A stretch of 64,000 nt of DNA, taken from assembly GCA_964347615.1 (NCBI GenBank), contig CAYFZO010000004.1, positions 1 to 64,000 of the forward strand, given 5' to 3'. Both the position numbers and the translations under genes were made by a program. This document shows, one piece after another, positions 1-8,654 of this stretch (within the stretch, counting starts at the first letter, position 1; every line of letters begins with the position of its first letter). The notes beneath the pieces are model-generated. The model did no database searches, was not told the origin of the DNA, and saw only the letters and a program-made list of their open reading frames with translations. The DNA is from CAYFZO01 sp964347615. Its GTDB lineage: Bacteria; Pseudomonadota; Gammaproteobacteria; Poriferisulfidales; Oxydemutatoraceae.

Positions 1-141
1 AGCTTGTTCGTGTTGGTGTGCGCCTTTTCGGGGCGGCGGCGTACGTTCGAGGCGTACCGTCACGCGGTTGAACGGCGTTATCGCTTTTTCAGTTACGGCG
101 ACGCGACGTGGTTGGAAAGAGACGATGCGGTTTGCGGTTGA
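1..141 (+). CDS. queA: QueA, S-adenosylmethionine:tRNA ribosyltransferase-isomerase (3' end only)
   Basis: Frame 1 is open from the first base to a TGA at 139-141 and gives 46 residues. The segment VCAFSGRRRTFEAYRHAVER followed by YRFFSYGDA matches the conserved C-terminus of QueA. QueA transfers and isomerises the ribosyl group of SAM onto preQ1 in tRNA, forming epoxyqueuosine. The gene overlaps tgt by 17 bp, the usual queA-tgt arrangement. The 5' part lies outside the window. Confidence 0.85.
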   Translation, partial: SLFVLVCAFSGRRRTFEAYRHAVERRYRFFSYGDATWLERDDAVCG

Positions 142-1243
142 AGCGCACGACGGCGCGGCGCGCGCCGGCGTGCTCGAACTCGCCCACGGGCGGGTTGAGA
201 CGCCGGTGTTCATGCCGGTCGGCACCGGCGCGACGGTCAAGGCGATGACGCCCGAGACCTTGCGTCAAGCCGGGGTGCAGATGATTCTTGCCAACGCTTG
301 GCATCTGATGCTGCGTCCGGGCGTCGAGATCGTCGAGCGCCACGGCGGTTTGCACCGTTTCATGTCCTGGGAGCGGCCGATCCTGACTGATTCGGGCGGA
401 TTCCAGGTCTTCAGCCTCGCGGGCGCGAGCGAGGTCCGCGAGTCGGGAGTGCGCTTTCGCTCGCCTTACGACGGCGCTGAATTCTGGCTCGACGCCGAAC
501 GCTCGGTCGAGGTGCAGCGACGCCTCGGGGTTGACGTGGTGATGGCGTTTGACGAGTGCACGCCGTATCCGGCGAGTTACGACCAGGCGAGCGAATCGAT
601 GTTGCGTTCCATGCGTTGGGCGCGGCGTTCGAAGGAAGCGCACGAGGGTGCGGCTTCGGCGTTGTTCGGCATCGTTCAGGGCGGGGTTTACCCCGAGCTG
701 CGCGCGCGTTCGGCCGAGGCGCTGACGGACCTCGGGTTCGACGGTTACGCGGTCGGCGGGCTCGCGGTCGGGGAAAGCGAGTCCGAACGTGTTTCGACGC
801 TTGAAGCGACCGTGCCGCTGTTGCCGCGGGAGAGGCCGCGTTATCTGATGGGCGTCGGACGCCCCGAAGACCTCGTCGCCGCGGTGCTCCGCGGGGTTGA
901 CGCGTTCGACTGCGTGATCCCGACGCGCAACGCCCGGACCGGCTTTCTCTACACCCGGGCCGGGCTGTTGCGCATCAGGAACGCGAAGTACCGCAACGAC
1001 GAACGCCCGGTGGACGCCGGCTGCGGCTGCTGCGTCTGTCGTCGTTTCAGCCGTGCCTACCTCCACCATCTCGACAACTGCGGGGAGATACTCGGCGCCT
1101 GCCTGAACACGATGCACAACCTGCACTATTACATGGAGCTGATGCGGGAGCTGCGCGCGGCGATTCTCGTCGGCGAGGTCGAAAAATACGCGGCGTCTTT
1201 TTACGCGGCGCGACAAGATGCCGGGAACGGCACCGTGGATTGA
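125..1243 (+). CDS. tgt: Queuine tRNA-guanine transglycosylase (Tgt)
   Basis: 372 residues, about the family length. Tgt exchanges guanine-34 for preQ1 in GUN-anticodon tRNAs. Visible landmarks are DSGGFQVFS with the general acid/base Asp89, AFDCVIPTRNAR with the probable nucleophile Asp262, and a zinc site of Cys300, Cys302, Cys305 and His331. The ATG at 125 is chosen because the protein then begins MRFAVEAHDG and a GGAAAG sequence precedes it; the reading frame extends further upstream into queA but without family similarity. It is followed by yajC-secD-secF, the classic proteobacterial order. The window also carries queG, so three queuosine genes are present. Confidence 0.96.
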   Translation: MRFAVEAHDGAARAGVLELAHGRVETPVFMPVGTGATVKAMTPETLRQAGVQMILANAWHLMLRPGVEIVERHGGLHRFMSWERPILTDSGGFQVFSLAGASEVRESGVRFRSPYDGAEFWLDAERSVEVQRRLGVDVVMAFDECTPYPASYDQASESMLRSMRWARRSKEAHEGAASALFGIVQGGVYPELRARSAEALTDLGFDGYAVGGLAVGESESERVSTLEATVPLLPRERPRYLMGVGRPEDLVAAVLRGVDAFDCVIPTRNARTGFLYTRAGLLRIRNAKYRNDERPVDAGCGCCVCRRFSRAYLHHLDNCGEILGACLNTMHNLHYYMELMRELRAAILVGEVEKYAASFYAARQDAGNGTVD

Positions 1244-1312
1244 GGGAATATGTCATAATCGGCGCGGTAAGCGATTGGAATTCGCCGTTCGAGACGTTCT
1301 GAGGGGGACGAG

Positions 1313-1636
1313 ATGGACTTTTTCATTTCTCCGGCATGGGCGCAGCAGGCTCAGCAAGGCGGGGGGATGCAGCTGTTGATCATGATCGGGATATTTTTCC
1401 TGATCATGTACTTTCTGCTGATCCGCCCGCAGCAAAAGCGCGCCAAGGAGCATAAGAACCTGCTTTCGTCGTTGACGAAGGGGGACGAGGTGCTTGCTTC
1501 CGGCGGTATTCTCGGCAAGGTTGCGGACGTCGGCGACAGTTTTGTCACTCTCGAGGTGCAGAACGGGGTCACAATCAAGGTGCAGAAGCAGTCGGTTTCC
1601 TCGATAATGCCTAAGGGAACGATCAAGCACAGTTGA
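1313..1636 (+). CDS. yajC: YajC, Sec translocase accessory subunit
   Basis: 107 residues: a short periplasmic N-terminus, one transmembrane segment (about residues 19-40, ending in the typical FLLIRPQQKRAKEH) and a small cytoplasmic domain. YajC joins SecDF at the SecYEG translocon. A GAGGGGG ribosome-binding site sits just upstream of the ATG. The position between tgt and secD is conserved. Confidence 0.95.
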   Translation: MDFFISPAWAQQAQQGGGMQLLIMIGIFFLIMYFLLIRPQQKRAKEHKNLLSSLTKGDEVLASGGILGKVADVGDSFVTLEVQNGVTIKVQKQSVSSIMPKGTIKHS

Positions 1637-1654
1637 AGCGGCGTCTGCTTGTTC

Positions 1655-3523
1655 ATGCCGAATCAATACCCGCTCTGGAAATATCTTCTGATTGTCGCGG
1701 TGTCGGTTGCAGCGGCGGTTTACGCGTTGCCCAACGCTTACCCGTCCGACCCGGCGGTGCAGATATCCGATCCCGACGGCGCGGTGGATCCGGGCGTCGC
1801 GGGGCGCCTGTCGCGTCTGCTCGATGAATCCGGGTTGCCTTTCAAAGCCGTCGAGATCGAGGAGAGCGGCAACGTGCTGGTGCGCTTTCATCAGCCCGAG
1901 GCGCAGTTGCGCGCGGTGGACCTGATCAAGAGAGAGCTCGCGGGGCGCTACACCGTCGCCCTCAACCTCGCGTCGGCGATACCGCGGTGGTTGGAGGCGT
2001 TGAACGCACGCCCGATGAACCTGGGGCTCGACCTCAGGGGCGGCGTTTATTTCCTGCTGGCGGTGGACGTCGAAGCGGCCCTCAGGAAAACCCTGCGCGG
2101 GTACCTCGACAATTTCCGCGCCGAATTCCGGGAGAACAAGATTCGTTACCGGGAACTGTCGCTCAAGGGTGACGCGCTGTCGCTCGATTTCGACAAGGAA
2201 ACGCACCGGGACAACGCCGCCAAGCACCTCGCCCGGCGTTATCCGGGGGAGTTGACGGCGGCACGTTCCGAAAACCACGGGCGGTTCTTCCTGACGGCCG
2301 AACTCAACGAGGAACACGCCAAGGAAGTCGTCGGTTACGCGGTGCAGCAGAATATATTGACGTTGCGCAAGCGCGTCGATGAGCTGGGCGTCGCCGAGCC
2401 GGTGGTGACCCGCCAGGGGCGGGACCGCATCTCGGTGCAGCTGCCCGGCGTCCAGGACACCGCGAGGGCGAAGGAAATACTCGGTGCGACCGCAACGCTT
2501 GAGTTCCGCATGGTGGCCGAGAGCGAGAACCCGGAAAAAGCCGAGCGCACCGGGCGCGTTCCTCCCGGCACGCGCCTCTACCGTCAACGCGACGGCGAAC
2601 CGGTGCTGCTGAAGCAAAGCGTGATGCTGACCGGGGACCGCATCATCGACGCGGCGTCGGGAATCGACGGCGAACGCGGCGGCCCCGCGGTGTTCATCAC
2701 CCTGGACGCCAAGGGGGCGCGTACTTTCAGCCGGGTGACCGGCAAGAACGTCAAGCGCATGATGGCGGTGGTGTTCATCGAGAACAAGGTCGAGACCTAT
2801 CTCGGCGAAGACGGCGAGATCAAAAGGCGCAGGCTGACGCTCGAGGAAGTCATCAGCGTCGCCCAGATCCAGGAGCAGCTGAGCAAACGCTTCCAGATAA
2901 CCGGTCTCGACGGCACTCACGAGGCGCGCCGTCTCGCGCTGCTTTTGCGCGCGGGTGCCCTCGCCGCGCCGCTGGAGATCGTCGAGGAGAGAACGGTCGG
3001 GCCGAGTCTGGGGAAGGAAAACATCCGCCGCGGCACGCGCTCGATCATCTTCGCGTTTTTGCTGGTGGTGCTGTTCATGGGCATCTACTACCGCGTGTTC
3101 GGTCTGCTCGCCGACCTCGCGCTGGCGTTGAACATCGTCCTGATTATCGCCGTCATCTCCCTGATACCCGGCGCGACCCTGACCTTGCCGGGGATCGTCG
3201 GCATCGTGCTGACCGTCGGTATGGCGGTGGACGCGAACGTGCTGATTTTCGAGCGCATCCGCGAGCAATTGAGCTCGGGTGCCTCGACGCAGGCAAGCAT
3301 AGACTCAGGTTACCGCCAAGCGCTTTCGACGATCGCGGACGCCAACGTCACCACCTTGATCGCCGCACTCGTGTTGTTCGCGTTCGGGACCGGGCCGATC
3401 AAGGGGTTTGCCGTCACCCTGTCGGTGGGCATCGTGTGTTCGATGTTTACGGCGATTATGGGGACCCGGGCGGTGGCCAACTTGATTTACGGGCGTAAGA
3501 AAGCCGCGGTCCTGGCGATTTGA
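1655..3523 (+). CDS. secD: SecD, protein translocase subunit
   Basis: 622 residues, like E. coli SecD (615). The N-terminus MPNQYPLWKYLLIV with the following hydrophobic stretch is the conserved first transmembrane helix. A large periplasmic domain follows, and five further helices lie in the last third (for example LTLPGIVGIVLTVGMAVDAN with the RND-type Asp). SecDF uses the proton gradient to help pull proteins out of SecYEG. The ATG at 1655 is preferred over TTG 1649 because MPNQYPLWK matches family starts; the ribosome-binding site is weak. Confidence 0.95.
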   Translation: MPNQYPLWKYLLIVAVSVAAAVYALPNAYPSDPAVQISDPDGAVDPGVAGRLSRLLDESGLPFKAVEIEESGNVLVRFHQPEAQLRAVDLIKRELAGRYTVALNLASAIPRWLEALNARPMNLGLDLRGGVYFLLAVDVEAALRKTLRGYLDNFRAEFRENKIRYRELSLKGDALSLDFDKETHRDNAAKHLARRYPGELTAARSENHGRFFLTAELNEEHAKEVVGYAVQQNILTLRKRVDELGVAEPVVTRQGRDRISVQLPGVQDTARAKEILGATATLEFRMVAESENPEKAERTGRVPPGTRLYRQRDGEPVLLKQSVMLTGDRIIDAASGIDGERGGPAVFITLDAKGARTFSRVTGKNVKRMMAVVFIENKVETYLGEDGEIKRRRLTLEEVISVAQIQEQLSKRFQITGLDGTHEARRLALLLRAGALAAPLEIVEERTVGPSLGKENIRRGTRSIIFAFLLVVLFMGIYYRVFGLLADLALALNIVLIIAVISLIPGATLTLPGIVGIVLTVGMAVDANVLIFERIREQLSSGASTQASIDSGYRQALSTIADANVTTLIAALVLFAFGTGPIKGFAVTLSVGIVCSMFTAIMGTRAVANLIYGRKKAAVLAI

Positions 3524-3535
3524 TCGGGTATTGAC

Positions 3536-4471
3536 GTGCGGATTCTCGGCGACACTCAAATCAGGTTCATGGAGAAGCGCGGGCTGGCGTTCGCGGTTTC
3601 GGCCGCCTTGCTTCTGATTTCCGCGGTCTCGCTCGCGCTGCGAGGGTTGAATTTCGGCGTTGACTTCACCGGCGGGACCATCATCGAGGTCGGCTATCAG
3701 GAAGCGGCCGACCTCGAGAGCGTGCGTGCCCGCCTGTCGGCGTCGGGTCTCGAAAACACGTCGGTGCAGCATTTCGGCAGCGCGAAAGACGTGCTGATCA
3801 GGGCCGCGCTCGATGAAACCGCCGAACAGGCCGAGCTGAGCAACCGGGTGCTCGACGAGCTGCGCAAGGACGGCGACGTCAAGCTGCGCCGCGTCGAATT
3901 CGTCGGCCCCAGGGTCGGCGAGGAATTGCGTGAGGACGGCGGTCTTGCGATGCTCTACGCCCTGATCGGGATCCTTTTGTACGTGGCGTTTCGCTTTGAG
4001 TATCGTTTCGCTTTCGGTGCGGTCATCGCTTTGGTGCATGACGTGCTGGTGACCCTCGGATTTTTTTCGGTGACCGGCATCGAGTTTGATCTCAGCGTGC
4101 TCGCCGCGGTTCTTGCGGTAATCGGTTATTCGTTGAACGACACGATAGTCGTGTACGACCGCATCCGTGAAAACTTTCTCAAACTCAAGAAACGCACCGG
4201 GGTCAAGGTCGGAGCGATCATCAACTTGGCGATCAACAAGACCCTCGCGCGGACCCTGGTTACCTCGGTAACGACGATGCTGGTTTTGGTCGCCTTGTTC
4301 GTGCTGGGAAGCGAAGTTATCCGGGGGTTCACGGTGGCGATGATGGTCGGCATCGTCGTCGGGACGTATTCCTCGATTTACGTCGCCGGTTCGTCGTTGC
4401 TGTTTCTCGGGTTGAGCGCGGAGAGCATGACCCAGGTGAAGAAGGAAGGCGAGGAGTTCGGCAGGCCGTGA
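3536..4471 (+). CDS. secF: SecF, protein translocase subunit
   Basis: 311 residues with the SecF signature LNFGVDFTGGTIIEV near the N-terminus and the conserved VIGYSLNDTIVVYDRIRENF in the membrane domain. It pairs with SecD. The gene starts at GTG 3536, only 12 bp after secD, so it is very probably co-transcribed. A second possible start is the ATG encoding MEKRGLAF. Confidence 0.95.
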   Translation: MRILGDTQIRFMEKRGLAFAVSAALLLISAVSLALRGLNFGVDFTGGTIIEVGYQEAADLESVRARLSASGLENTSVQHFGSAKDVLIRAALDETAEQAELSNRVLDELRKDGDVKLRRVEFVGPRVGEELREDGGLAMLYALIGILLYVAFRFEYRFAFGAVIALVHDVLVTLGFFSVTGIEFDLSVLAAVLAVIGYSLNDTIVVYDRIRENFLKLKKRTGVKVGAIINLAINKTLARTLVTSVTTMLVLVALFVLGSEVIRGFTVAMMVGIVVGTYSSIYVAGSSLLFLGLSAESMTQVKKEGEEFGRP

Positions 4472-4935
4472 ACCGGGGGGAAGAAAGCGCGGCGGCGCGA
4501 CCTGAGGTGCTTTCCGCCGACGACGAGATGACTTTTTCGAGCGGAATCGCGGCGTTTGAAGCCAAGCATTTCGCCCGCGCGATGCAGCTGTTGCTGCCGC
4601 TCGCCGAGCGCGGCTACGCCGACGCGCAACATCGTTGCGCGATCATGTACCAGAACGGCCTCGGCGCCCGCGTCAATCCCGAAGCCGCTTTTCGGCTGAT
4701 GCAGGAGGCGGCGCGGCAGGGGCACGCGTTGGCGCAGCACGGGCTGGGATTCATGTTCCTTGAAGGCGACTGTGCCGAAGCCGACGGCGCGAAGGCGGTC
4801 GAGTGGTTCACGCGCGCGGCCGAGCAGGGGCTTGCCGGCTCGCAGACGACGTTGGCGATGATGTACGAAGAGGGCAAGGGGGTCGAGAAAGACCCGGCGC
4901 TTGCCGGATACTGGTATAAGAAAGCCGGGTTTTAG
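4468..4935 (+). CDS. Sel1-like repeat (TPR) protein
   Basis: 155 residues. After an acidic N-terminus come three to four Sel1-type repeats, recognisable as A..WF..AAEQG and G..GV.KDPALAGYWY patterns (for example AVEWFTRAAEQGLAGSQTT). Such solenoids bind other proteins; the specific partner cannot be read from the sequence. No signal peptide is evident, so it is probably cytoplasmic. The GTG start overlaps the secF stop (GTGA), implying translational coupling. Confidence 0.8.
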   Translation: MNRGEESAAARPEVLSADDEMTFSSGIAAFEAKHFARAMQLLLPLAERGYADAQHRCAIMYQNGLGARVNPEAAFRLMQEAARQGHALAQHGLGFMFLEGDCAEADGAKAVEWFTRAAEQGLAGSQTTLAMMYEEGKGVEKDPALAGYWYKKAGF

Positions 4936-4983
4936 CTCGCCGCCGTACGCGGCGCGAGGTATGGTGCAGACGGAGCGGCAGCA

Positions 4984-6378
4984 GTGGAGTTTTTTCCGCT
5001 ATTCGTGAAATTGCGTGGCCGGCCGGTCGTGGTCGTCGGCGGCGGCGCGGTGGCGGCGAGGAAGGTACAGGCCTTGTTGCGCGCCGGTGCGCGCGTCAAG
5101 GTGGTCGCGGTTCGGTTGCAGGACCAGCTTCGGCTGCTGATCAAGCGCCAGACGGTGACCCTGGTCGAACGTGGGTTTGAGGACCGCGACGTCGAGGGGG
5201 CGTCGCTGGTGGTCGCCGCGACCGACGACGCCGAGCTCAACCGGCGCGTCGTCGCGCTGTGCCGAAAGCGCGATATTCGCGTGAACAACGTCGACGCCGG
5301 CGACGGAGAGAGTGCCGGCGACGTTATCTTTCCCTCGCTGGTGCGGCGAGGTTCCTTGCAGCTTGCGGTGTCGACGGGCGGTGATTCGCCGTTGCTGGCG
5401 CGCCTGTTGCGGACCTACCTTGAGGGCTGCACGCCCGAGGCGTACTCGCAGCTCGCGCGGCTCGGCGGCAAGTACCGCGGTCGCGTCAAGGCGGTTTGTC
5501 CCGACCCGCAAAAGCGCCGTCGGTTCTGGGAAAGAGCGCTGACCGGACGGGTCGCCGCGATGGCGTTTGCGGGACACGCCGAAGCCGCCGAGCGGGAGAT
5601 GGCGCGCTTGGTCGAGGATCCTGAGGCGGCGCTGCGCGAGACCGGCGAAGTCTATCTCGTCGGCGCGGGCCCCGGCGACCCCGAGCTGCTGACTTTCAAG
5701 GCCCTGCGTTTGATGCAGCAAGCCGACGTCGTCGTCTACGACCGCCTGGTGTCGCCGGAGATCATGGCTTTGCTGCCCGCGGGCGTCGAGAGAATCTACG
5801 CCGGCAAGGAACACAGCCGCCACACCATGCCTCAGGAAAGCATCAACGAGCTGCTGGTGCGGCGTGCTCTCGAAGGAGGCCGGGTATTGCGTCTGAAAGG
5901 AGGCGATCCCTTTGTTTTCGGGCGCGGCGGCGAAGAAATAGAAACCCTGTTCGAGAACCACGTGCCGTTTCAGATCGTTCCCGGCATCACCGCTGCTTCG
6001 GGATGCGCGGCGTACGCGGGCATCCCTTTGACGCATCGTGACTTCGCCCACACTTGCGTGTTTGCGACCGGTCATTTGCGCGACGGCGACGTGGACCTCG
6101 ACTGGAAGATGCTGGCGCGGCCCAAGCAGACTCTGATTTTCTACATGGGGTTGCAGCGGTTGGAGCATATCTGCTCGCAGCTCGTCGCGCATGGTTTGTC
6201 CGCGAACACGCCGGCGGCGTTGATTACGCACGGGACGATGCCCTCGCAGAAAGTCGTGGTCGGCGATCTCGGCGGGCTTGCGGAGCAGGTCGTCGCGAGC
6301 GCAATCAAGCCGCCGACGCTGGTTGTCGTCGGCAAGGTGGTCGGCCTGCACCGCAAATTGCGTTGGTACGACGCCTGA
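4984..6378 (+). CDS. cysG: Siroheme synthase CysG (dehydrogenase/ferrochelatase + uroporphyrinogen-III methyltransferase)
   Basis: 464 residues with the full two-module architecture. Residues 1 to about 200 form the NAD-dependent precorrin-2 dehydrogenase/ferrochelatase, with VVVVGGGAVAARKVQALL. From about 215 onwards lies the SAM-dependent methyltransferase, with VYLVGAGPGDPELLTFKA and LKGGDPFVFGRGGEE. It makes siroheme for sulfite and nitrite reductases. The GTG start gives MEFFPLFVKLRGRPV, as in the family. Its stop codon directly abuts the stop of the convergent DUF2063 gene. Confidence 0.95.
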   Translation: MEFFPLFVKLRGRPVVVVGGGAVAARKVQALLRAGARVKVVAVRLQDQLRLLIKRQTVTLVERGFEDRDVEGASLVVAATDDAELNRRVVALCRKRDIRVNNVDAGDGESAGDVIFPSLVRRGSLQLAVSTGGDSPLLARLLRTYLEGCTPEAYSQLARLGGKYRGRVKAVCPDPQKRRRFWERALTGRVAAMAFAGHAEAAEREMARLVEDPEAALRETGEVYLVGAGPGDPELLTFKALRLMQQADVVVYDRLVSPEIMALLPAGVERIYAGKEHSRHTMPQESINELLVRRALEGGRVLRLKGGDPFVFGRGGEEIETLFENHVPFQIVPGITAASGCAAYAGIPLTHRDFAHTCVFATGHLRDGDVDLDWKMLARPKQTLIFYMGLQRLEHICSQLVAHGLSANTPAALITHGTMPSQKVVVGDLGGLAEQVVASAIKPPTLVVVGKVVGLHRKLRWYDA

Positions 6379-7164
6379 TCAGGCGCGAGCCGAGGCGGCC
6401 GGCGGGTTTTTCCAAGTGCCGAGAACGACGTCTTTCCGTCTCATCCTGGCCAAGGTTTGCGCGCCGCCTTCGAGTGCGGCGTCGAGATCGCTTAGCTGCA
6501 ACCGGCGTGCGACCTCCTCGATTTGCTCGCGCCCGCTCCGGTGAGGGGATTGCGCGAGTTCGTCCAGCAACAGGTCGGTAACCGGGTTCAGCAGCGTGAA
6601 GTTGATCTTATCGTCGCGGTTGCGGCACACGACCAGGCGCGTCGGCTCAGCGTCCGGTTGACGCGGGCGGAAGTCCGGGCCGATACGATGCACCGGCCAG
6701 CGGTAGGCGAGACGCCACGCGAGCGGCGACAGCACCGGCGATCCGTGCATCAGGTCGCCGCCGGGATCGATCGCCGACCAGTCTATCTCCTCTTCGGCCA
6801 GCGACAGGGCGATCTCGACCCACTCGTAGTGGGCCAGTTCGTTCATGAAAGGCGGGTCGTTTTCGCTCGGGCGATACTCGTTTTCCAGATAGTCCAGGAA
6901 CTCTTTCGAGACCTCGGAGAAGTACGGCGAACGGCTTTTGTGGCGCGCGTAAAACCCCCGCACCAACGCGCGCCAGTCGTCTTCCGAGTAGCACCGCTTC
7001 AACACCGGGAAGGCGTTGGAGATGAAGCCGGTGACGTTGTTGAAGAACAGTCTGCGGTAGATCTCGAGGCGGCGGTCTTCCAGTCCGTCGGGCGGCGGAT
7101 TGTTGCGCGGGTCGCGCAAGTGGGCTGCAAATCGGGCCTGCAGTTGTTGGAAGTCTTTCCCCAT
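6379..7164 (-). CDS. bufC: DUF2063 (BufC/HvfC-type) putative DNA-binding/partner protein
   Basis: 261 residues with the DUF2063 N-terminal helical domain (LEIYRRLFFNNVTGFISNAF, CYSEDDWRALVRGFYARH). These proteins partner DUF692 (MNIO) enzymes: the pair modifies cysteine-bearing RiPP precursors, as in MbnBC for methanobactin and BufBC for bufferins. The start lies 7 bp after the stop of the DUF692 gene, so they form one operon. No precursor gene is visible nearby. The family assignment is firm; the substrate is unknown. Confidence 0.88.
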   Translation of the reverse strand: MGKDFQQLQARFAAHLRDPRNNPPPDGLEDRRLEIYRRLFFNNVTGFISNAFPVLKRCYSEDDWRALVRGFYARHKSRSPYFSEVSKEFLDYLENEYRPSENDPPFMNELAHYEWVEIALSLAEEEIDWSAIDPGGDLMHGSPVLSPLAWRLAYRWPVHRIGPDFRPRQPDAEPTRLVVCRNRDDKINFTLLNPVTDLLLDELAQSPHRSGREQIEEVARRLQLSDLDAALEGGAQTLARMRRKDVVLGTWKNPPAASARA

Positions 7165-7171
7165 CGCGCGC

Positions 7172-8026
7172 TCAGGCGCAGCTTTTCGTGAGCGCGTCGC
7201 GGCGGCGGCGTTGGTATTCCGAGATGGTGCGGACTTCTTCGAGCAGGCGTTCCAGCTTCGGGAAATTGAAGTCCCTTTCGAGCAGGGTCGGGACCGCCCC
7301 GAACAATTCGTAGGCTTTGTCGAGCAGGTTCCACACCGGAGATATTACGTCGGCGCCGTGGGTGTCGACGATCAAGTCCTCGTCTTCCCGGTGGTGTCCG
7401 GCGACGTGGCAGTAGGCGATGCGTTCCGGCGGCAGCCGCTGCAGGTATTCGACCGGGTCGAAATCGAAGTTGACCGAGTTGACGTACACGTTGTTCACGT
7501 CGAGCAGCAAGGCGCAGTCGGCTTCTTCCAGCACCAAGCGGATGAACTCGGTCTCGGTCATCTCTTGCCCGGGTGCGGCGTACGCCGAAGTGTTTTCCAC
7601 CGCAATCCGGCGTTCAAGCGTTTCCTGCGTTTGCCTGATCCTGCCGGCGACGTAACGTGCCGCCTCTTCGGTGAAAGGAATCGGCATCAGGTCGTAGAGA
7701 TGGCCGTCGTCGGAGCAGTAGCTCAGATGTTCGCTGTAGCCGCGGATTTGACGTTCGTCGAGGAAGCGCTTTATTCGTCCGAGCAATTCGAGGTCGAGCG
7801 GCGAAGGACCGCCGAGCGACAGGGACAGGCCGTGGCAGACGAAAGGGTAACGTTCGGTGAAACGCCGGAATCGCTTGCCGAGGGCGCCCCCCGCGTTGAT
7901 CCAGTTCTCCGGCGCGACTTCCATGAAGTCCACTTCGGGCGGGGGGTGCGCCTCGAGCGCCGGCATCAGGTCACGCCGCAGGCCGAGCCCGCACCCGCTT
8001 AGGCGGAACTGCCCCCCTTGCTCCAT
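7172..8026 (-). CDS. bufB: DUF692 (MNIO) multinuclear iron oxygenase-type enzyme, BufB/HvfB/MbnB family
   Basis: 284 residues with the TIM-barrel metal-ligand pattern of DUF692: VCHGLSLSLG, SEHLSYC, RIAVENTSAY, LLLDVNNVYVNSVN, AYCHVAGHH, VDTHGADV and LERDFNFP. Characterised members use two or three irons to convert peptide cysteines into oxazolone/thioamide or thiooxazole groups. The ATG lies 3 bp after the DoxX stop, and DUF2063 follows immediately. In characterised loci a signal-peptide-bearing precursor (DUF2282-like) starts the operon; here DoxX is first and no such gene is seen. Confidence 0.9.
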   Translation of the reverse strand: MEQGGQFRLSGCGLGLRRDLMPALEAHPPPEVDFMEVAPENWINAGGALGKRFRRFTERYPFVCHGLSLSLGGPSPLDLELLGRIKRFLDERQIRGYSEHLSYCSDDGHLYDLMPIPFTEEAARYVAGRIRQTQETLERRIAVENTSAYAAPGQEMTETEFIRLVLEEADCALLLDVNNVYVNSVNFDFDPVEYLQRLPPERIAYCHVAGHHREDEDLIVDTHGADVISPVWNLLDKAYELFGAVPTLLERDFNFPKLERLLEEVRTISEYQRRRRDALTKSCA

Positions 8027-8029
8027 CGT

Positions 8030-8485
8030 CTATCTGCAGCGGAGGGAAATCAGATGGTCGACGCTGAGCTTGCCCGGGCCGCTCAATACCAGGGGAATCA
8101 GCATGACCAGGTACATCAGCGGCAGCTGGTAGCCGTTTTCGCATACGTTGTAGCCGTTGCCGGCGTGCACGCTGACCCACGCGACGACGTCGAGGATGAT
8201 CAGACCCGCCGCCCAAAAACGCGTTGCCAGCCCGATGACCAGGGCCACGGCGCCGATAATTTCCGTCCAGGTCGCCAGGAACCAACTGACGCCGACCGGA
8301 ATCACGTTGAACGGGAAAGGGAAATCATCCGAGATATCGGCGAACCAGTTGTCGCGGTGTAATTTTCCGACGCCGGCTTCCCAGAATTCCCAGGCAAGCA
8401 CCAAGCGCAAGCCCAGCAGGGAAATCCACGCGCCGATTGCGGAGAGTCCGCGGTAGGGGCCGCAGACGGCGGTGTTGGTGACCAT
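8030..8485 (-). CDS. DoxX-family membrane protein
   Basis: 151 residues with four hydrophobic segments (ISLLGLRLVLAWEFWEAGVGKL, FLATWTEIIGAVALVIGLAT, AAGLIILDVVAWVSVHAG, LPLMYLVMLIPLVLSGPGKL), as in DoxX. DoxX proteins commonly accompany DUF692/DUF2063 pairs. Here it is the first gene of that operon, preceded by a strong AGGAGGAGC ribosome-binding site. The 169 bp up to the divergent Pal-like gene contain no open frame suited to a precursor peptide. Confidence 0.85.
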   Translation of the reverse strand: MVTNTAVCGPYRGLSAIGAWISLLGLRLVLAWEFWEAGVGKLHRDNWFADISDDFPFPFNVIPVGVSWFLATWTEIIGAVALVIGLATRFWAAGLIILDVVAWVSVHAGNGYNVCENGYQLPLMYLVMLIPLVLSGPGKLSVDHLISLRCR

Positions 8486-8604
8486 GACTTTGCTCCTCCT
8501 CAGATCGGAAACGGACGTCGCCGATTATCTCACACTCCCCGCCGCGCGGCTTTGTCGCGGGCAAAGGAACCGAAAGCCGTTTTTCACGTCGGAAGAGTCT
8601 GATA

Positions 8605-8610
8605 TATAAT
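8605..8610 (+). promoter_or_regulatory. Probable -10 box (TATAAT) of the Pal-like gene
   Basis: A perfect TATAAT within TGATATATAATCGCC, 45 bp before the ATG. A weak TTTCAC at 8582-8587 with 17-bp spacing could serve as the -35 box. This is the only AT-rich patch between the divergent doxX and pal-like genes. Confidence 0.55.
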
Positions 8611-8654
8611 CGCCGTTCACTGCTCTGCCTTTTCCAACACCCGGGAGGAACGCG

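Noticed and set aside
1253..3268. 671-codon open frame on the minus strand opposite secD
   Set aside because: Shadow of GC-rich codon bias. The plus-strand product is an unmistakable SecD, and the antisense frame has no start signal or family similarity.
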